NCBI RefSeq assembly: GCF_001469215.1
Contig: NZ_LOFH01000001.1
Span: forward strand, 779,548 to 843,547
DNA from: Pseudoalteromonas sp. H105
GTDB taxonomy: Bacteria > Pseudomonadota > Gammaproteobacteria > Enterobacterales > Alteromonadaceae
DNA length: 64,000 nucleotides
Direction: 5' to 3'
Part shown: positions 18,582 through 28,066 of the stretch, in pieces
Layout of the letters: each line of letters starts with the position of its first letter
Position numbering within the stretch: position 1 is the first letter of the stretch
Notes under the pieces: model-generated
Told to the model about the DNA's origin: nothing
Seen by the model: only the letters and a program-made list of their open reading frames with translations
Databases searched by the model: none
Translations under genes and position numbers: made by a program

Positions 18582-18912
18582 AATTTATCAACAGTGTTTA
18601 TTTATGGCTCTAAGTTAACACAAGAAGCATGTAATACCATTAAAAGTAGTAGGTTAACTCTTCATAGATGTACATTAGCAAACGTTATATCACCAAAATT
18701 AAAAATAACATGGCCAAGTTTAATCGAAGGAAAATAAAAATAGCCCACTGTGAAAGGGCTATTTTAATGGGCTTGATAATTGGCTGACTATCAATGCAAG
18801 TGCGATTAGATCAACATACAGCCAATTAAAGTTTATCGAACGTATTGTGTTTAAAGTGTGTTGCAAAAGTTTTTATGTGCTCACCTCCAGCGTAATGACT
18901 CTTTGAAAACGA
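18582..18912. other. Intergenic region without a gene
   Basis: Some 330 bp between the VanZ-like and HPF-like genes. Apart from the terminator hairpin at 18737-18765 I see no open frame, repeat or operator. Confidence 0.5.
18737..18765. terminator. Bidirectional terminator hairpin
   Basis: AAAATAGCCC and GGGCTATTTT pair around a nine-base loop. It is downstream of the HPF-like gene on the minus strand. Confidence 0.7.
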
Positions 18913-19215
18913 TTAACCTTGTACTTTATATTTGTGTATTAACACATCTTGTAAACTAGCGAGTGCGCGCTGAATAGCGTGTAAAATATTTTTTCCTTTA
19001 CGTTTTACCATCACACTTGGCAAACCCGGTAGCATCATATTAATGCTGCATTCCTTTAAAATGCCATGTTGACGTGTTGAAATATCATCAACACGAATAT
19101 CAACTTTCCGAATATGCAAAGCGTATTTGCCTAAATTACTTTTAACCAATTTTGAAAGTGAGACTTTCATACCCGATTGAATCAGTTTATTTTTGATTGT
19201 CAGTTTAAGCTTCAT
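18913..19215 (-). CDS. HPF/RaiA-family ribosome-associated protein
   Basis: A 100-residue protein read from ATG at 19215, preceded by AGGAAGT. Eight extra upstream codons are possible but lack a ribosome site. The sequence KYALHIRKVDIRVDDIS followed by KECSINMMLPGLPSVMVKRKGKNILHAIQRALASLQDVLIHK has the beta-alpha-beta-beta-beta-alpha pattern of HPF/YfiA proteins, with the typical RIxVxD strand and AIxxALxxLxxxL last helix. These factors bind the 30S decoding centre and inactivate ribosomes in stress or stationary phase. It lacks the long-HPF C-terminal domain. Divergent from nhaR. Confidence 0.7.
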   Translation of the reverse strand: MKLKLTIKNKLIQSGMKVSLSKLVKSNLGKYALHIRKVDIRVDDISTRQHGILKECSINMMLPGLPSVMVKRKGKNILHAIQRALASLQDVLIHKYKVQG

Positions 19216-19325
19216 AGTATTACTTCCTATTAGTCGCACCTTTATTGCAGGGCTGACTCTAATCTACTAATGTATCAAATAAGATAAAAGCTGATTATTT
19301 CTGACCAATTGACAGGTATTTTCGA

Positions 19326-20225
19326 ATGATTACTACCATTAACTACAACCATTTATATTATTTTTGGCAAGTTAGCCGCTGCGGCAGTATCTCTGCGGCC
19401 AGTAAAATACTGCACCTAACACCACAAACGATCAGTTCACAAATTAGTGATCTAGAACATAGGCTAGGTAAAGCACTCTTTATAAGAAAAGGACGCGGGC
19501 TTAGTTTGACTGAATTTGGCCAAATTACGCAGCAGTATGCCAACGACATGTTTGCCATAGCCCAAGAATGGCTTGAAACAACACAAGGGGAGCTCACCCA
19601 TTTATCAAAAACATTAAAAGTGGGTATCTCTGATGTATTACCCAAATCATTAGTGTCTAAATGGTTAGCACCACTGATTGATAATGAACGGATCACGAAT
19701 TTGCAATGTATAGATGGTCAACAAAATGATTTACTTGCACAAATGGCGACACATAAACTTGACCTTGTCTTAGCCGATCAACCGCTAGACAACGCATTAC
19801 CACTCAAAGCGTTTTGCCATGAAATAGGAAAAAGCCAATTAGCCTTCTTTGGCAATACACACTGGCATAAAAAGTTATCAGCCGGTTTTCCCCAATCACT
19901 GCATAACCAACCTGTTGTATTACCGGCAAAAGGGAGCCCCGTCAGCCGAGCCATTTACTTTTGGCTACAAGAATTAGGGTTAGAAACCACCGTCGTCGGC
20001 CACGTTGACGACAGCGCATTAATGAAAGCACTCGGTGAACAAGGGTTTGGCATATTTCCCGCGCCAATACTCGTTAAAGATGAAATTGAGCGTCATTTCG
20101 ATGTTCATTACATAGGCGCAATCGAAAACGCGTTCCAACATTATTATGCATTTAGCCCAGACAGATTAATAAAAGACACCATCTATTCTGAGTTTATTAA
20201 ACATGCACAACTGAGTGCGTTTTAA
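19326..20225 (+). CDS. nhaR: NhaR-like LysR-family activator
   Basis: A 299-residue LysR regulator. The N-terminus INYNHLYYFWQV, LTPQTISSQISDLEHRLGK and LFIRKGRGLSLTEFG matches E. coli NhaR almost collinearly through the helix-turn-helix, and similarity continues through VGISDVLPKSLVSKWL, DDSALMKALGEQGFGIFPAP and the tail. NhaR activates the sodium/proton antiporter nhaA in response to sodium, which fits a marine host; nhaA itself is not in this window. Divergent from the HPF-like gene across 110 bp. Confidence 0.9.
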   Translation: MITTINYNHLYYFWQVSRCGSISAASKILHLTPQTISSQISDLEHRLGKALFIRKGRGLSLTEFGQITQQYANDMFAIAQEWLETTQGELTHLSKTLKVGISDVLPKSLVSKWLAPLIDNERITNLQCIDGQQNDLLAQMATHKLDLVLADQPLDNALPLKAFCHEIGKSQLAFFGNTHWHKKLSAGFPQSLHNQPVVLPAKGSPVSRAIYFWLQELGLETTVVGHVDDSALMKALGEQGFGIFPAPILVKDEIERHFDVHYIGAIENAFQHYYAFSPDRLIKDTIYSEFIKHAQLSAF

Positions 20226-20307
20226 AACCAACAAGGCCTTAATAATGGCTTGACCGTACCAATTAGCGTGTTATTTTTGCATTAAAAAATAATACGCTAA
20301 AGATTAA

Positions 20308-21633
20308 TTAGTGCGTCTCTAAGAGGTACTCTGCCAATGCCTGATAGGCTGGCAATGATGTTGGGTCACTATACGAATTTTTCGCTTCAGGAAATGAAGC
20401 AAAGCGCACAATAACCATATCAGCGATTGGATCAATATAAATGGTTTGTCCGTGAACACCTCTTGCTGCATAAGCATGGTGCTTATTGTGTAAAACCCAC
20501 CACATACTTCGGTAACTTCCCCCTTTCAATGAATCAAAACCCGCCTTGTCAAATACAGCCTTGTCTCCTCCTTTTTTAATATTGTTAACGACAGACTCAG
20601 GAAACACTCTTACACCATTAAGCATCCCCTTATTAAGCATTAATTGCCCTATCCGACCAAGATCGCGCAAACCAGCACTTAACCCACCCCCCGCAAATGG
20701 GGTACCCAAGCCATCAATAGTCATATAGGCATCTTGCTCTGCACCTAGCTTACGCCAAATTTTTTGTGACAAGAGTGTGGTAAGGTTTTGTTTTGCAACC
20801 CGCGATATAATCCAGCCTAATACATCCGTATTAATCGTCTTGTAACCAAACGCATACCCGTGCTCACCTTGCTGCCTCACCGTTTGCAAATATTCATAAT
20901 AGCCATTAGGGCCTTTGTATCCTTCAGGCTTAGGTAAAGGACTTGCAGCTGCTGAATAAACCCAAATATCGGCATTAAGATCAGAGTAATCTTCGCTGTA
21001 AGCCAATGCCGTTGTCATATCCATTACTTGGCGGACCGAAGCTGAGCCAAACGCACTGCCTTTAAGTTCAGGAATTATTTCAGACACCTTCGCGGTCTCC
21101 TCCAATAACCCTTCAGCTATTAATATTTCAGCCGATAACCCTACCAGTGACTTAGTCATAGACATTGCTGCATGCTTACTCGACTCATCGAGACAACCCG
21201 CGTATTTCTCGTAGACGATTTTACCTTTATGCAGCACTAAAATACCGTCGGTGTAATTTAATAAAAGTGACTCTTCAAATGTTACCTCTCGCTTTTTATC
21301 ACTTGTTTTAAAGCTAACGTTGCCTATTTTACTATCAAGCTCATAATCAAAAACAATCGGCGCGCCCAAACCACGACTAACCTGCTTAGTGGGTAAAAGT
21401 TCACGCAGGTGACAGACAGTCCATCGTAACTTTGGAAAACTAAAATAGTTAGATTGCGGCTGCATAATTAATTTTTCAACGGGTGGTGGACTACCTATCA
21501 TCCATTGCAAAGCACGCGGATCTGATAATTCTGCTGATGGGGAAACAGCTTTAGCTGCCCAGGCACAACTTAAGCACAGTGCGCATAATAGCCATAGTGT
21601 ACTGTAAACTACTCTACCTATTCTTAACTGCAT
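20308..21633 (-). CDS. Secreted serine hydrolase of the beta-lactamase/6-aminohexanoate-dimer hydrolase fold
   Basis: A 441-residue protein with an N-terminal signal peptide (VVYSTLWLLCALCLSCAWA). The serine-hydrolase triad motifs are visible: SMTKS (SxxK, nucleophile Ser), YSEDYSDLN (a Tyr-containing second motif) and a C-terminal GVHGQTIYIDP corresponding to the HxG element. The sequence surrounding DILVLHKGKIVYEKY and INTDVLGWIISR resembles NylB-type amide hydrolases and esterases rather than resistance beta-lactamases. Substrate unknown. It has its own 80-bp upstream space and stands alone. Confidence 0.85.
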   Translation of the reverse strand: MQLRIGRVVYSTLWLLCALCLSCAWAAKAVSPSAELSDPRALQWMIGSPPPVEKLIMQPQSNYFSFPKLRWTVCHLRELLPTKQVSRGLGAPIVFDYELDSKIGNVSFKTSDKKREVTFEESLLLNYTDGILVLHKGKIVYEKYAGCLDESSKHAAMSMTKSLVGLSAEILIAEGLLEETAKVSEIIPELKGSAFGSASVRQVMDMTTALAYSEDYSDLNADIWVYSAAASPLPKPEGYKGPNGYYEYLQTVRQQGEHGYAFGYKTINTDVLGWIISRVAKQNLTTLLSQKIWRKLGAEQDAYMTIDGLGTPFAGGGLSAGLRDLGRIGQLMLNKGMLNGVRVFPESVVNNIKKGGDKAVFDKAGFDSLKGGSYRSMWWVLHNKHHAYAARGVHGQTIYIDPIADMVIVRFASFPEAKNSYSDPTSLPAYQALAEYLLETH

Positions 21634-21840
21634 TGTTGAACCCTAAATTTTGTTTACCTTAGCCGACATTGATAATTAACAGTATAAAGGCAAGTTCTCT
21701 GCCTTGTGATTACTAAAATACATTTAAACCACAAACATTGATCTTGATAATAAGCCCAGATGCTCCTTGGCATCACTGTATTTTAATCATTCACAAAGAA
21801 GAACTACTTTACTCGAAATACATTGCCTAAAAATACATAG

Positions 21841-22305
21841 CTAGCCATCGTCAGTAACAACATCATACCAAATACCATATTTGTCACCTTGATATCTCAA
21901 CCAATGATACAAATAAGCACTCGACAACATAATTAACCCGCCCACCAGTGCGGGTTCACTTACAGTGCCTAAACAACAAAAAATAAACCCACTAATATGG
22001 CCTATCTTTTCAATACGCACCGCAGACTCTCTAGAGGGTCGTGCTTGTAGAAAGTTCAGCACAAACCAACATTTCAAAATAAAAGGTAACGCTTTCCAGC
22101 TATCAGACTCTTTATTCATAATAAACTTCTCCTGATTCAAAGTTGCAATATCAACCTCAAGTGCAGCAGCAAGGCATTTAAGAGACTCTAAGCTCGCATT
22201 TTTTCCACTTTCAATACGCTGAATTGTTCGTACATTTAACCCCGACATCTGCGCTAATTGCTCTTGTGAAAGGTGACGACTAATACGAAGTTCTTTAAGG
22301 ATCAT
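21841..22305 (-). CDS. XRE-type helix-turn-helix protein with membrane segments
   Basis: A 154-residue protein. Residues 1-60 are a Cro/C1-type helix-turn-helix (LRISRHLSQEQLAQMSGLNVRTIQRIESGKNASLESLKCLAAALEVD). The C-terminal half has two hydrophobic segments (HISGFIFCCLGTVSEPALVGGLIMLSSAYLYHWL), suggesting a membrane-tethered regulator, as in the common HTH-plus-2TM family. Target genes are unknown and no partner gene is adjacent. Confidence 0.78.
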   Translation of the reverse strand: MILKELRISRHLSQEQLAQMSGLNVRTIQRIESGKNASLESLKCLAAALEVDIATLNQEKFIMNKESDSWKALPFILKCWFVLNFLQARPSRESAVRIEKIGHISGFIFCCLGTVSEPALVGGLIMLSSAYLYHWLRYQGDKYGIWYDVVTDDG

Positions 22306-22443
22306 TAAATTTCTCTCTGTACTTAAGAATCACCAATATGCATCACGTTAAGCACTGTCGGTGACGAATTGCACCCGACATTAACCCGACAGCCAGCTTT
22401 AAAGCGTCAATAACCCGCATGTTTCAAAAGTAGGATGGCCAAT

Positions 22444-22860
22444 CTAATCAATTATTTCAACCTGTTGCATTAAAGTCCACGCTCTTAATGCGTGCTGAGT
22501 ACGCGTTACCTCAAACTCATGCCACGTATCTAATAAATTAGCCTGTTCTAGCAGCCCTTTAAATTTTTGATATGCCCCCTTGCCTCTAAATATAGACCTT
22601 ACTTTATCGTACTGGGATGGCAAATAAGACTGGATAAACTCAAAAACTAAATCACGGCCAAGGCCTAAATCGTTTTTATAAGGTATAGCTAAATACTGTT
22701 CGGTATTATCGATATCATCAGGTAATGGTTCATTATCACCAAAGTCGGAATAAAAATACGTCTTGCCCGTTGTTTTACAAATATAGCCTTCATGGCAAAA
22801 TGGTGAACCAAAGTTAACAAATTCAAACAGTTCTAACACGTCAGTAAATTTAATTGCCAT
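22444..22860 (-). CDS. UPF0158 family protein
   Basis: A 138-residue acidic protein with the UPF0158 pattern: YICKTTGKTYFYSDFGDNEPLPDDID near the start, then LAIPYKNDLGLGRDLVFEFI and a C-terminal LLDTWHEFEVTRTQHALRAW. AGAGGT lies upstream of the ATG. The family has no known biochemical role. A 94-codon open frame overlapping its start is discussed under rejected items. Confidence 0.85.
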   Translation of the reverse strand: MAIKFTDVLELFEFVNFGSPFCHEGYICKTTGKTYFYSDFGDNEPLPDDIDNTEQYLAIPYKNDLGLGRDLVFEFIQSYLPSQYDKVRSIFRGKGAYQKFKGLLEQANLLDTWHEFEVTRTQHALRAWTLMQQVEIID

Positions 22861-23251
22861 TTAAGTACCTCTAAAAATGGGGGAAGCATATAAAATAGTA
22901 ATAACGCAATTTTAGTCCAAAATAAATAACGAACATTTTGATGGTGCATTATAAATAGCGATTCAGTTAGATTAAAGAATCTATAACCCTGTCTAACGTG
23001 ACTATACGCTGTGCTAAGTAAATTATTTTTGAATGATAAATCTACCGCATAAAAAAGCATGCCCGAAAGCTTATTTAAATTAGCGGTTAAGTTTGATTGA
23101 GTACAATCAGCATTCAATGCATTTTACAGCCTACAAACACACTCATAATATTAAATATATAAACGATAAGTAGACATCGTATTATTATAGTATTTACTCA
23201 AATGGCACGAAGGTATAACACCCTCCCCCTACTAAACACACTCATTCAGCA
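22861..23251. other. Intergenic region without a supported gene
   Basis: About 390 bp, AT-rich. It holds one minus-strand open frame (22833-23117) with a single hydrophobic stretch, for which I see no ribosome site or family pattern. No clear repeat or operator. Confidence 0.4.
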
Positions 23252-24340
23252 CTAATCATAATGAGTAATAATTACCCTCATAAGCTGCGCTTGAAGCTGA
23301 TACGTTTTATCTCCACCATTGGTTAAAATAGCTATTTCAAGATTGTGCTTGGGCTGAAAAAACAATTCTGCTTGATAACCATCTTGTGACCCCCCATGCG
23401 AAAAGAAAGGCGGTTCACCCCACCCTATCATCCACCCTAACCCAAATGTTCCATCATCACCTGCATTACTGTGTACCTGAGTCATCATACTTAGTGATTT
23501 TTGACTAATAATTTTTCCACTTTTCAACGCAATCATAAAATTATTAAGGTCTTCAATACTACTTACTTGTGCCATTGCACCCGTTGTATATTGCTTTATG
23601 CCGGAAAAAGACGGCGTTTTTGCATAATTAAGTGCATCCGTCGGTTTAAGTACAACCCCACTCTCAACAATATAGCTATTTGCCATATTTGCAGGACCAA
23701 AGATATGTTGGTTTAAGTAGCTGGCAAAACTAACACCGCTCGCGTTGGCTATCACTTCTGCGAGCAAAACAAAGCAACTATTACAATATACTGCCGCATC
23801 GAAAGCGCGTGCTGCAACATCAATGCTTTTCGAAGATAAAAACCTTATAAGGTCTTGATTCGTAGATAAATTCGCTAACTGCAAGTTTGACTCGCTGAAA
23901 AAGTCATCTGAAATGGATACCCTATGTGTTAGCAAGTGTCTTAGCGTAATGCCTTGCCAATTCGCGGGTAAATCTGGAATATAACGCGTTACCTCGTCAT
24001 CAAGTGAAAGCACTTTGCTCTCGACTAACTGCATAACGGCCAATGCCGTGAATGGCTTACTAATAGAGCCAACCCTAAACCCTGTACTTGCACTTATAAC
24101 AACATTTTCATTTTTATTCGCAAGCCCTGCACTCTGTTTAAAAATAATTTTGTCGTCTTTTTTTAAAAGAACACTTATCCCAGGCTCATCCATTTCTTGT
24201 TTTGATAAGACCTCATTGAGCTTATCAACAATAGACAAATTATCTCGCGTTGGCTTATTGTCAGCAAAGGAGTTAAAACTCCCCATCCCCAAAAAAAACA
24301 ACAACAAAAATTGATAACTCAATATACGCACTTTATACAT
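23252..24340 (-). CDS. Beta-lactamase-fold serine hydrolase, exported
   Basis: A 362-residue protein with a signal peptide (ILSYQFLLLFFLGMGSFNSFA). Class C beta-lactamase/penicillin-binding-protein motifs are clear: GSISKPFTALAVM (SxxK), YCNSCFVLLAEVI (YxN), and HGGSQDGYQAE (HxG). Such proteins are usually peptidases or esterases; no resistance function can be inferred. CAAGGA precedes the ATG. It sits at the low-coordinate end of the accessory block, but I could not find the matched terminal repeats seen around the next genes. Confidence 0.88.
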   Translation of the reverse strand: MYKVRILSYQFLLLFFLGMGSFNSFADNKPTRDNLSIVDKLNEVLSKQEMDEPGISVLLKKDDKIIFKQSAGLANKNENVVISASTGFRVGSISKPFTALAVMQLVESKVLSLDDEVTRYIPDLPANWQGITLRHLLTHRVSISDDFFSESNLQLANLSTNQDLIRFLSSKSIDVAARAFDAAVYCNSCFVLLAEVIANASGVSFASYLNQHIFGPANMANSYIVESGVVLKPTDALNYAKTPSFSGIKQYTTGAMAQVSSIEDLNNFMIALKSGKIISQKSLSMMTQVHSNAGDDGTFGLGWMIGWGEPPFFSHGGSQDGYQAELFFQPKHNLEIAILTNGGDKTYQLQAQLMRVIITHYD

Positions 24341-24986
24341 TCCTTGAGGATACTTAACAGGCTTAACACCGAGCTTTCAGAATAATTTAAGCGCGTTTAT
24401 AATTTATAGTTATCGGTCAACCATAGCCTAGTCCCTGTTTTGGTTCAACAAACAACCGTATTTTTAAACACATCCCCCTGTAACCAACTATTAATAGTGA
24501 AGGTAGCCGCTTTAAAGATCCGAAAAATCAAACAGGCCGATATCACATAGTTATGTACATGGCGATGAGGTCAGCGATCTAATCAAACCTTATTTTTAAA
24601 TCAACTTATCAGCGATTAGTCGCATCGAGGAAACAAAAAAATCGTGACCGTTATTCGTACGCAGTGGCAAGTAAGGAATGGATACACTGGCGGTACTCAT
24701 GCACTAAGTTTTTAAGGCAAACGTCTGTGAAATGGACAGGACTCTCTGTGCGGTATTCATTTTGGGCAAAGCCTATTATCGACAGAAGAAGCAAAATGAA
24801 AACCTCATAATACCATCAGAACATTAGCATTTAAGTAGATACGCATCCTATTAAGGTGCTGGAAAACACATACGCCCTACGATGAATCAACTTACTTAAC
24901 GGCATTGAAAAGTAAAGGATCACCGCTGTTAAAATTTGCGATATAAAGTAGGCTTTAGTGCTTGCTGTCCACCACAGGGCGTGTTG
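24341..24986. other. Long intergenic region at the end of the cassette-like block
   Basis: About 650 bp without a credible gene. Bases 24409-24450 resemble part of the 190-bp repeat family at 26221 and 27166 (shared CAACCATAGCC and TTTGGTTCAA segments). Bases 24910-24994 form the shared cassette tail described separately. The stretch between may be decayed cassette DNA. Confidence 0.45.
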
Positions 24987-24994
24987 TTAGTGCT
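24958..24994 (-). repeat. Cassette 3' end motif, copy 1 (attC-like left half)
   Basis: On the minus strand AGCACTAAC is followed by AACACGCCCTGTGGTGGACA and GCAAGCAC. AGCACTAAC is the exact reverse complement of the GTTAGTGCT at the 5' end of the same gene (25538-25546). The similarity with copy 2 continues for about 50 bp further left. Confidence 0.65.
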
Positions 24995-25526
24995 TTTTGT
25001 TAATTTCATCGACTATATCATAACCCCATAATCCGGCTCTTAATTTGACCTTTAACTGGTCGCCAACTTTATAGGGGTTTCTTGTATCCGTACCTAAACT
25101 ATAACTTGTTTCCGATATTCCATCTGATATTCGAACATATTCAAAAATATCATAACGAACACGCTGTTGACCAACTCCGGTTACTCTGAACTCTTTGTGG
25201 ATCACCTCATCAGATGAAAACTTATGATTCGTAATAGCAATAAACCCCATGCTGCCAAATGTTGTAAACACCACAATCGCAGGTAAGTTTAAGAGCTCAT
25301 GGTGAAAAGGTGTTGAACCCGAATCGTACTCAATAATAAAATTCGCCGATTTATCATGCCTCCACTTTTGATAAAGCCGAAGCACTGGGGCAGCGAGCAA
25401 ACCTATTCCTACCGCTACATAAGTTAATACGCCATCATCAAGAACATCACTAAATACCAAAAAACTTAATTGGATAATAGCCGCGCTATAAATTCCAACA
25501 AAAGTTAATGAAAAAAAATGATTCAT
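24987..25526 (-). CDS. Cassette gene A: membrane protein of unknown function
   Basis: A 179-residue protein with three hydrophobic segments (about residues 5-27, 33-48, 82-98) and a soluble C-terminal part (VTGVGQQRVRYDIFEYVRISDG, GDQLKVKLRAGLWGYDIVDEI) that looks beta-rich. No family recognised. Its TAA stop lies inside the terminal inverted repeat CACTAAC, as is common in integron cassettes. The ATG is 20 bp from the matching 5' repeat. No functional link with its neighbours. Confidence 0.65.
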   Translation of the reverse strand: MNHFFSLTFVGIYSAAIIQLSFLVFSDVLDDGVLTYVAVGIGLLAAPVLRLYQKWRHDKSANFIIEYDSGSTPFHHELLNLPAIVVFTTFGSMGFIAITNHKFSSDEVIHKEFRVTGVGQQRVRYDIFEYVRISDGISETSYSLGTDTRNPYKVGDQLKVKLRAGLWGYDIVDEINKKH

Positions 25527-25543
25527 CGTACCTCTTGAGCACT

Positions 25544-25695
25544 AACGAGACTGTAGAACAACTCCAACAGCCAAATTCAATTAAAAAACGAGCCCCTGTA
25601 ATTAACTCTAAGCGCTTTTAAAGCATTAGGTAATGCATTTGGAACCCATAAAACAGGCTGGCTTTCTTTAAAAAGAGTAATTCTACAGCCTCAAC
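25544..25695. repeat. 152-bp inverted-repeat element, copy 1
   Basis: The ends AACGAGACTGTAGAACAACTC and GAGTAATTCTACAGCCTCAAC are imperfect inverted repeats. The same 152 bp occur at 29377-29528 with only a handful of differences. Both copies start at the 5' boundary of a cassette gene and end at the GTTGAG boundary of the preceding attC-like site. No coding capacity. Confidence 0.8.
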
Positions 25696-25790
25696 GCCCG
25701 CATAGGCTGAACAAAATGCATGGCTATAATTGGTAAGGTACGAACCAAGCCAAGCTTTTTTAATCCGCTCATAATGCGCTTTTTATGGCT
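25690..25790 (-). other. attC-like recombination site of cassette B (candidate)
   Basis: On the minus strand this starts TAGCCATAA and ends GCCTATGCGGGCGTTGAG. The GGGCGTT end is the usual integron right-hand core. The two ends are roughly complementary (AGCGCAT against ATGCGGGC), as attC sites must be to fold as single strands. The left core has AAA where AAC is expected, so it may be degenerate. Confidence 0.45.
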
Positions 25791-26208
25791 AAAAACCGAC
25801 TTTATAGAAAGCTAATAGCGCCATCAACACAAACATTGGTATAGATATATAAATATTGAACGGCAACGACTTAAAGATAAATCTTTTTTTATGTGTTACA
25901 TCTGTTTTGTAGTTTAAAGCTATAAAAACAACCTCAGCAGCATAAGACCCCAAACTCCCAGAAGTTAAAGGGTGCAAGCTCTTTAGTCTACTCATATCCT
26001 CAGGGGAAATATCTTGCTTCCTCAGACTAGACTCTATCCAAATGCACATTAAGAAGCTTGCCCCTGGTAGAAAAAAACTGAGAAAACCAGTTAATCCAAA
26101 TAGCATTCTCTCGCCCGAAGCCAATGTACCAATAGCTATGACGAAAGCTAAAACTACCCAACCAACTGATAATGTCCCCCAAAAAATATATGAAAAGAAC
26201 CTGCCCAT
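25789..26208 (-). CDS. Cassette gene B: small membrane protein of unknown function
   Basis: A 139-residue protein with four hydrophobic segments (residues about 5-26, 33-57, 85-99, 117-135) and short polar loops. No recognised family. The 5' flank CTTTAGCCATAAC (26212-26224) is matched in inverted orientation at its 3' end (25783-25793), so gene and repeats form one unit. The stop TAG lies in that repeat. Confidence 0.6.
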   Translation of the reverse strand: MGRFFSYIFWGTLSVGWVVLAFVIAIGTLASGERMLFGLTGFLSFFLPGASFLMCIWIESSLRKQDISPEDMSRLKSLHPLTSGSLGSYAAEVVFIALNYKTDVTHKKRFIFKSLPFNIYISIPMFVLMALLAFYKVGF

Positions 26209-26220
26209 ACTCTTTAGCCA

Positions 26221-26413
26221 TAACGAGCCTGTAGATTAACTCGCTTTAAATTTATTTTTATTGATAAATCAACCATAGCCGAGTTCCTATTTTGGTTCAA
26301 TCAGTTATCGCTAGTTTACGTAAAATAGAAAAAGAGAATGTGCGGTTGTTTTAATGGCTGTTTTAGACGGAATTGCAGGTGCTTGAGTCGCTATATTTCG
26401 GCTTAAAAGAGCA
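26221..26413. repeat. 190-bp dispersed repeat, copy 1
   Basis: It begins TAACGAGCCTGTAGATTAAC and aligns along its length with 27166-27353, sharing blocks such as TTTATTGAT, GAGTTCCTA, TTTGGTTCAA and GCTGTTTTAGA. Its first 20 bases resemble the end of the 152-bp element. It lies directly upstream of cassette gene B. No coding capacity. Confidence 0.7.
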
Positions 26414-26523
26414 AGAAAACACAGCTGTCTGCTTGACCGGAAATTTCTAATGGGTGACCCCAATAACTTCTAGAAAAGTAAGGGATCACCGCTGTTAAAA
26501 TTTGCGGTATAAAGTGGGCTTTA

Positions 26524-26559
26524 GTGCTTGCTGTCCACCTCAGGGCGTGTTGTTAAGCG
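26524..26559 (-). repeat. Cassette 3' end motif, copy 2
   Basis: On the minus strand GCTTAACAACACGCCCTGAG leads into GTGGACAGCAAGCAC. CTTAAC pairs with GTTAAG at the 5' end of gene C (27164-27169). Like copy 1 it continues with a shared 50-bp tail (26465-26523). Confidence 0.65.
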
Positions 26560-27157
26560 TATTTAGCTCTGTCATTGATTTTATGCAGATACTCTCTGTC
26601 GATTTTTTATTACTTAAACCCGATGATGAAATATAAGTAGAGTCGGGAACCATAATCCAATTACCATCTGCATCTAAATCTCGTATTTCACTATGCAATC
26701 CACACTCACTAATCTTAAAATCATTATTGGTATATGGTTCATGGCCTTTAAGTTGACTTAATATTGGTGTCTCAGCGAAGTCTTCATCGGCTGAACCTGA
26801 TACTGAAAAAATAGCTAGGGATCTGCCTCTTCCAGGCGAATAACTTACCACAAAATATTGTGTACCATTTTCAAGCTCCAACGAATAATACTGGCAGCAA
26901 GGGCCTACAACCTTGTATATGAATTGAGTGGATTCTCTTCTAAAATCATTGTATTTGATAGCAACATGTTTTGTTAGTCCGCTGTCATCATTTCTTAGCA
27001 AGTAGGTATGAATAGAAAATTTGTCCATGAATTTTGATGTGCTTTCATATTCACTCAAAATAGTCCCAATGAGGTCAACATCTTTAAATTCTTTGTGATG
27101 CCCATCTGCAAATGAAAGGAAGGGCAATATTAGTAGCAGCGATGCTGTAAATTTCAT
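26540..27157 (-). CDS. Cassette gene C: exported protein of unknown function
   Basis: A 205-residue protein with a short signal peptide ([17 protein letters not shown], cleavage before DGHH). The mature part has several cysteines ([39 protein letters not shown]) and an acidic DLDADGNW loop that might bind calcium. No family recognised. The frame runs through the inverted repeat and stops at TGA inside the shared 3' motif, so its last residues (NNTP) come from the recombination-site sequence. Confidence 0.65.
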
Positions 27158-27165
27158 AGTACTCT

Positions 27166-27353
27166 TAACGAGCCTGTAGATTAACTCGTTTTAAAATTAT
27201 TTTTATTGATGAATTAACCATAGCTGAGTTCCTACTTTGGTTCAATTGATTACTGTTTTTTACGCAAAATATAAAAAGAGTTTGGTGTTCTTTTAATAGC
27301 TGTTTTAGAAGGGATTACGGGGGATTGAGTCGCTTTAATTTAGGTTAAAAGGG
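27166..27353. repeat. 190-bp dispersed repeat, copy 2
   Basis: Aligned with 26221-26413, starting from the same 20 bases; placed directly upstream of cassette gene C. A shorter fragment of the same family is at about 24409-24450. Confidence 0.7.
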
Positions 27354-28066
27354 CTTACCCTTCTTAGTGCATCGCAAACTATTGTGACACCCACTTTAAA
27401 TTATCTATTTATATGATGCTACAAAATTAAAGTTTAAATTCTGAATGTACGCACATGTCACTTTGCAAAACTAACTTATGTTTCAAAATGAGTGGATTTC
27501 GTTGTAAAACTTAAATGACAGCCATGAAAATACCTGCGCTATGCAGTGGAAGTACTATTTTGGGGGATTTCGCTCTATCCGAATAACTTTTCACAGTTAC
27601 TCATGCTTGTTCGCCGTTTTCGGTTGAGGTTTTCACAGTAACTTTCGTGTGATGATGCCCTGCCAACAGCTCCATGAAACACACGTGTAAATTGAGTGGT
27701 TAGTTTTAACCAGTTTTCAGGGGATATGTTTAGCCTTTCTAAGAGAGGAAGGCACGAATTATCAATATGTCCGCGTTTATCATCCCGCATTATTCGTCCC
27801 GTTAACTCTACAAGCCCAAGGTACGATTTAAGCTCAAACGGCAGCCCTTTTGGCATTATTTGACGCGGCATACCTGCAAAGCGAAGTAACTGTTTAGGTT
27901 GTTTACCTTCTATTGCGCTTGTTAAACGCTTTTGAGCACTGGTATGGTCCGATTCTTCTGGGCTATTAGCCATTTTCGCTCTAATGGGGTTTAAGTCTAC
28001 ATACACCATACATGCTGCAAGTGCGGCTTCATCTAGGAGTGCTTGTGATTTAAAGCGCCCTTCCCA

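Noticed and set aside
22833..23117. 94-codon open frame upstream of the UPF0158 gene
   Set aside because: It overlaps the UPF0158 start, has no ribosome site and no family pattern, and the composition looks like translated intergenic DNA with one chance hydrophobic stretch.
20308..24340. Antibiotic-resistance beta-lactamases
   Set aside because: The two SxxK proteins have motif contexts of esterase/amidase-type serine hydrolases and lack the features of characterised resistance enzymes.
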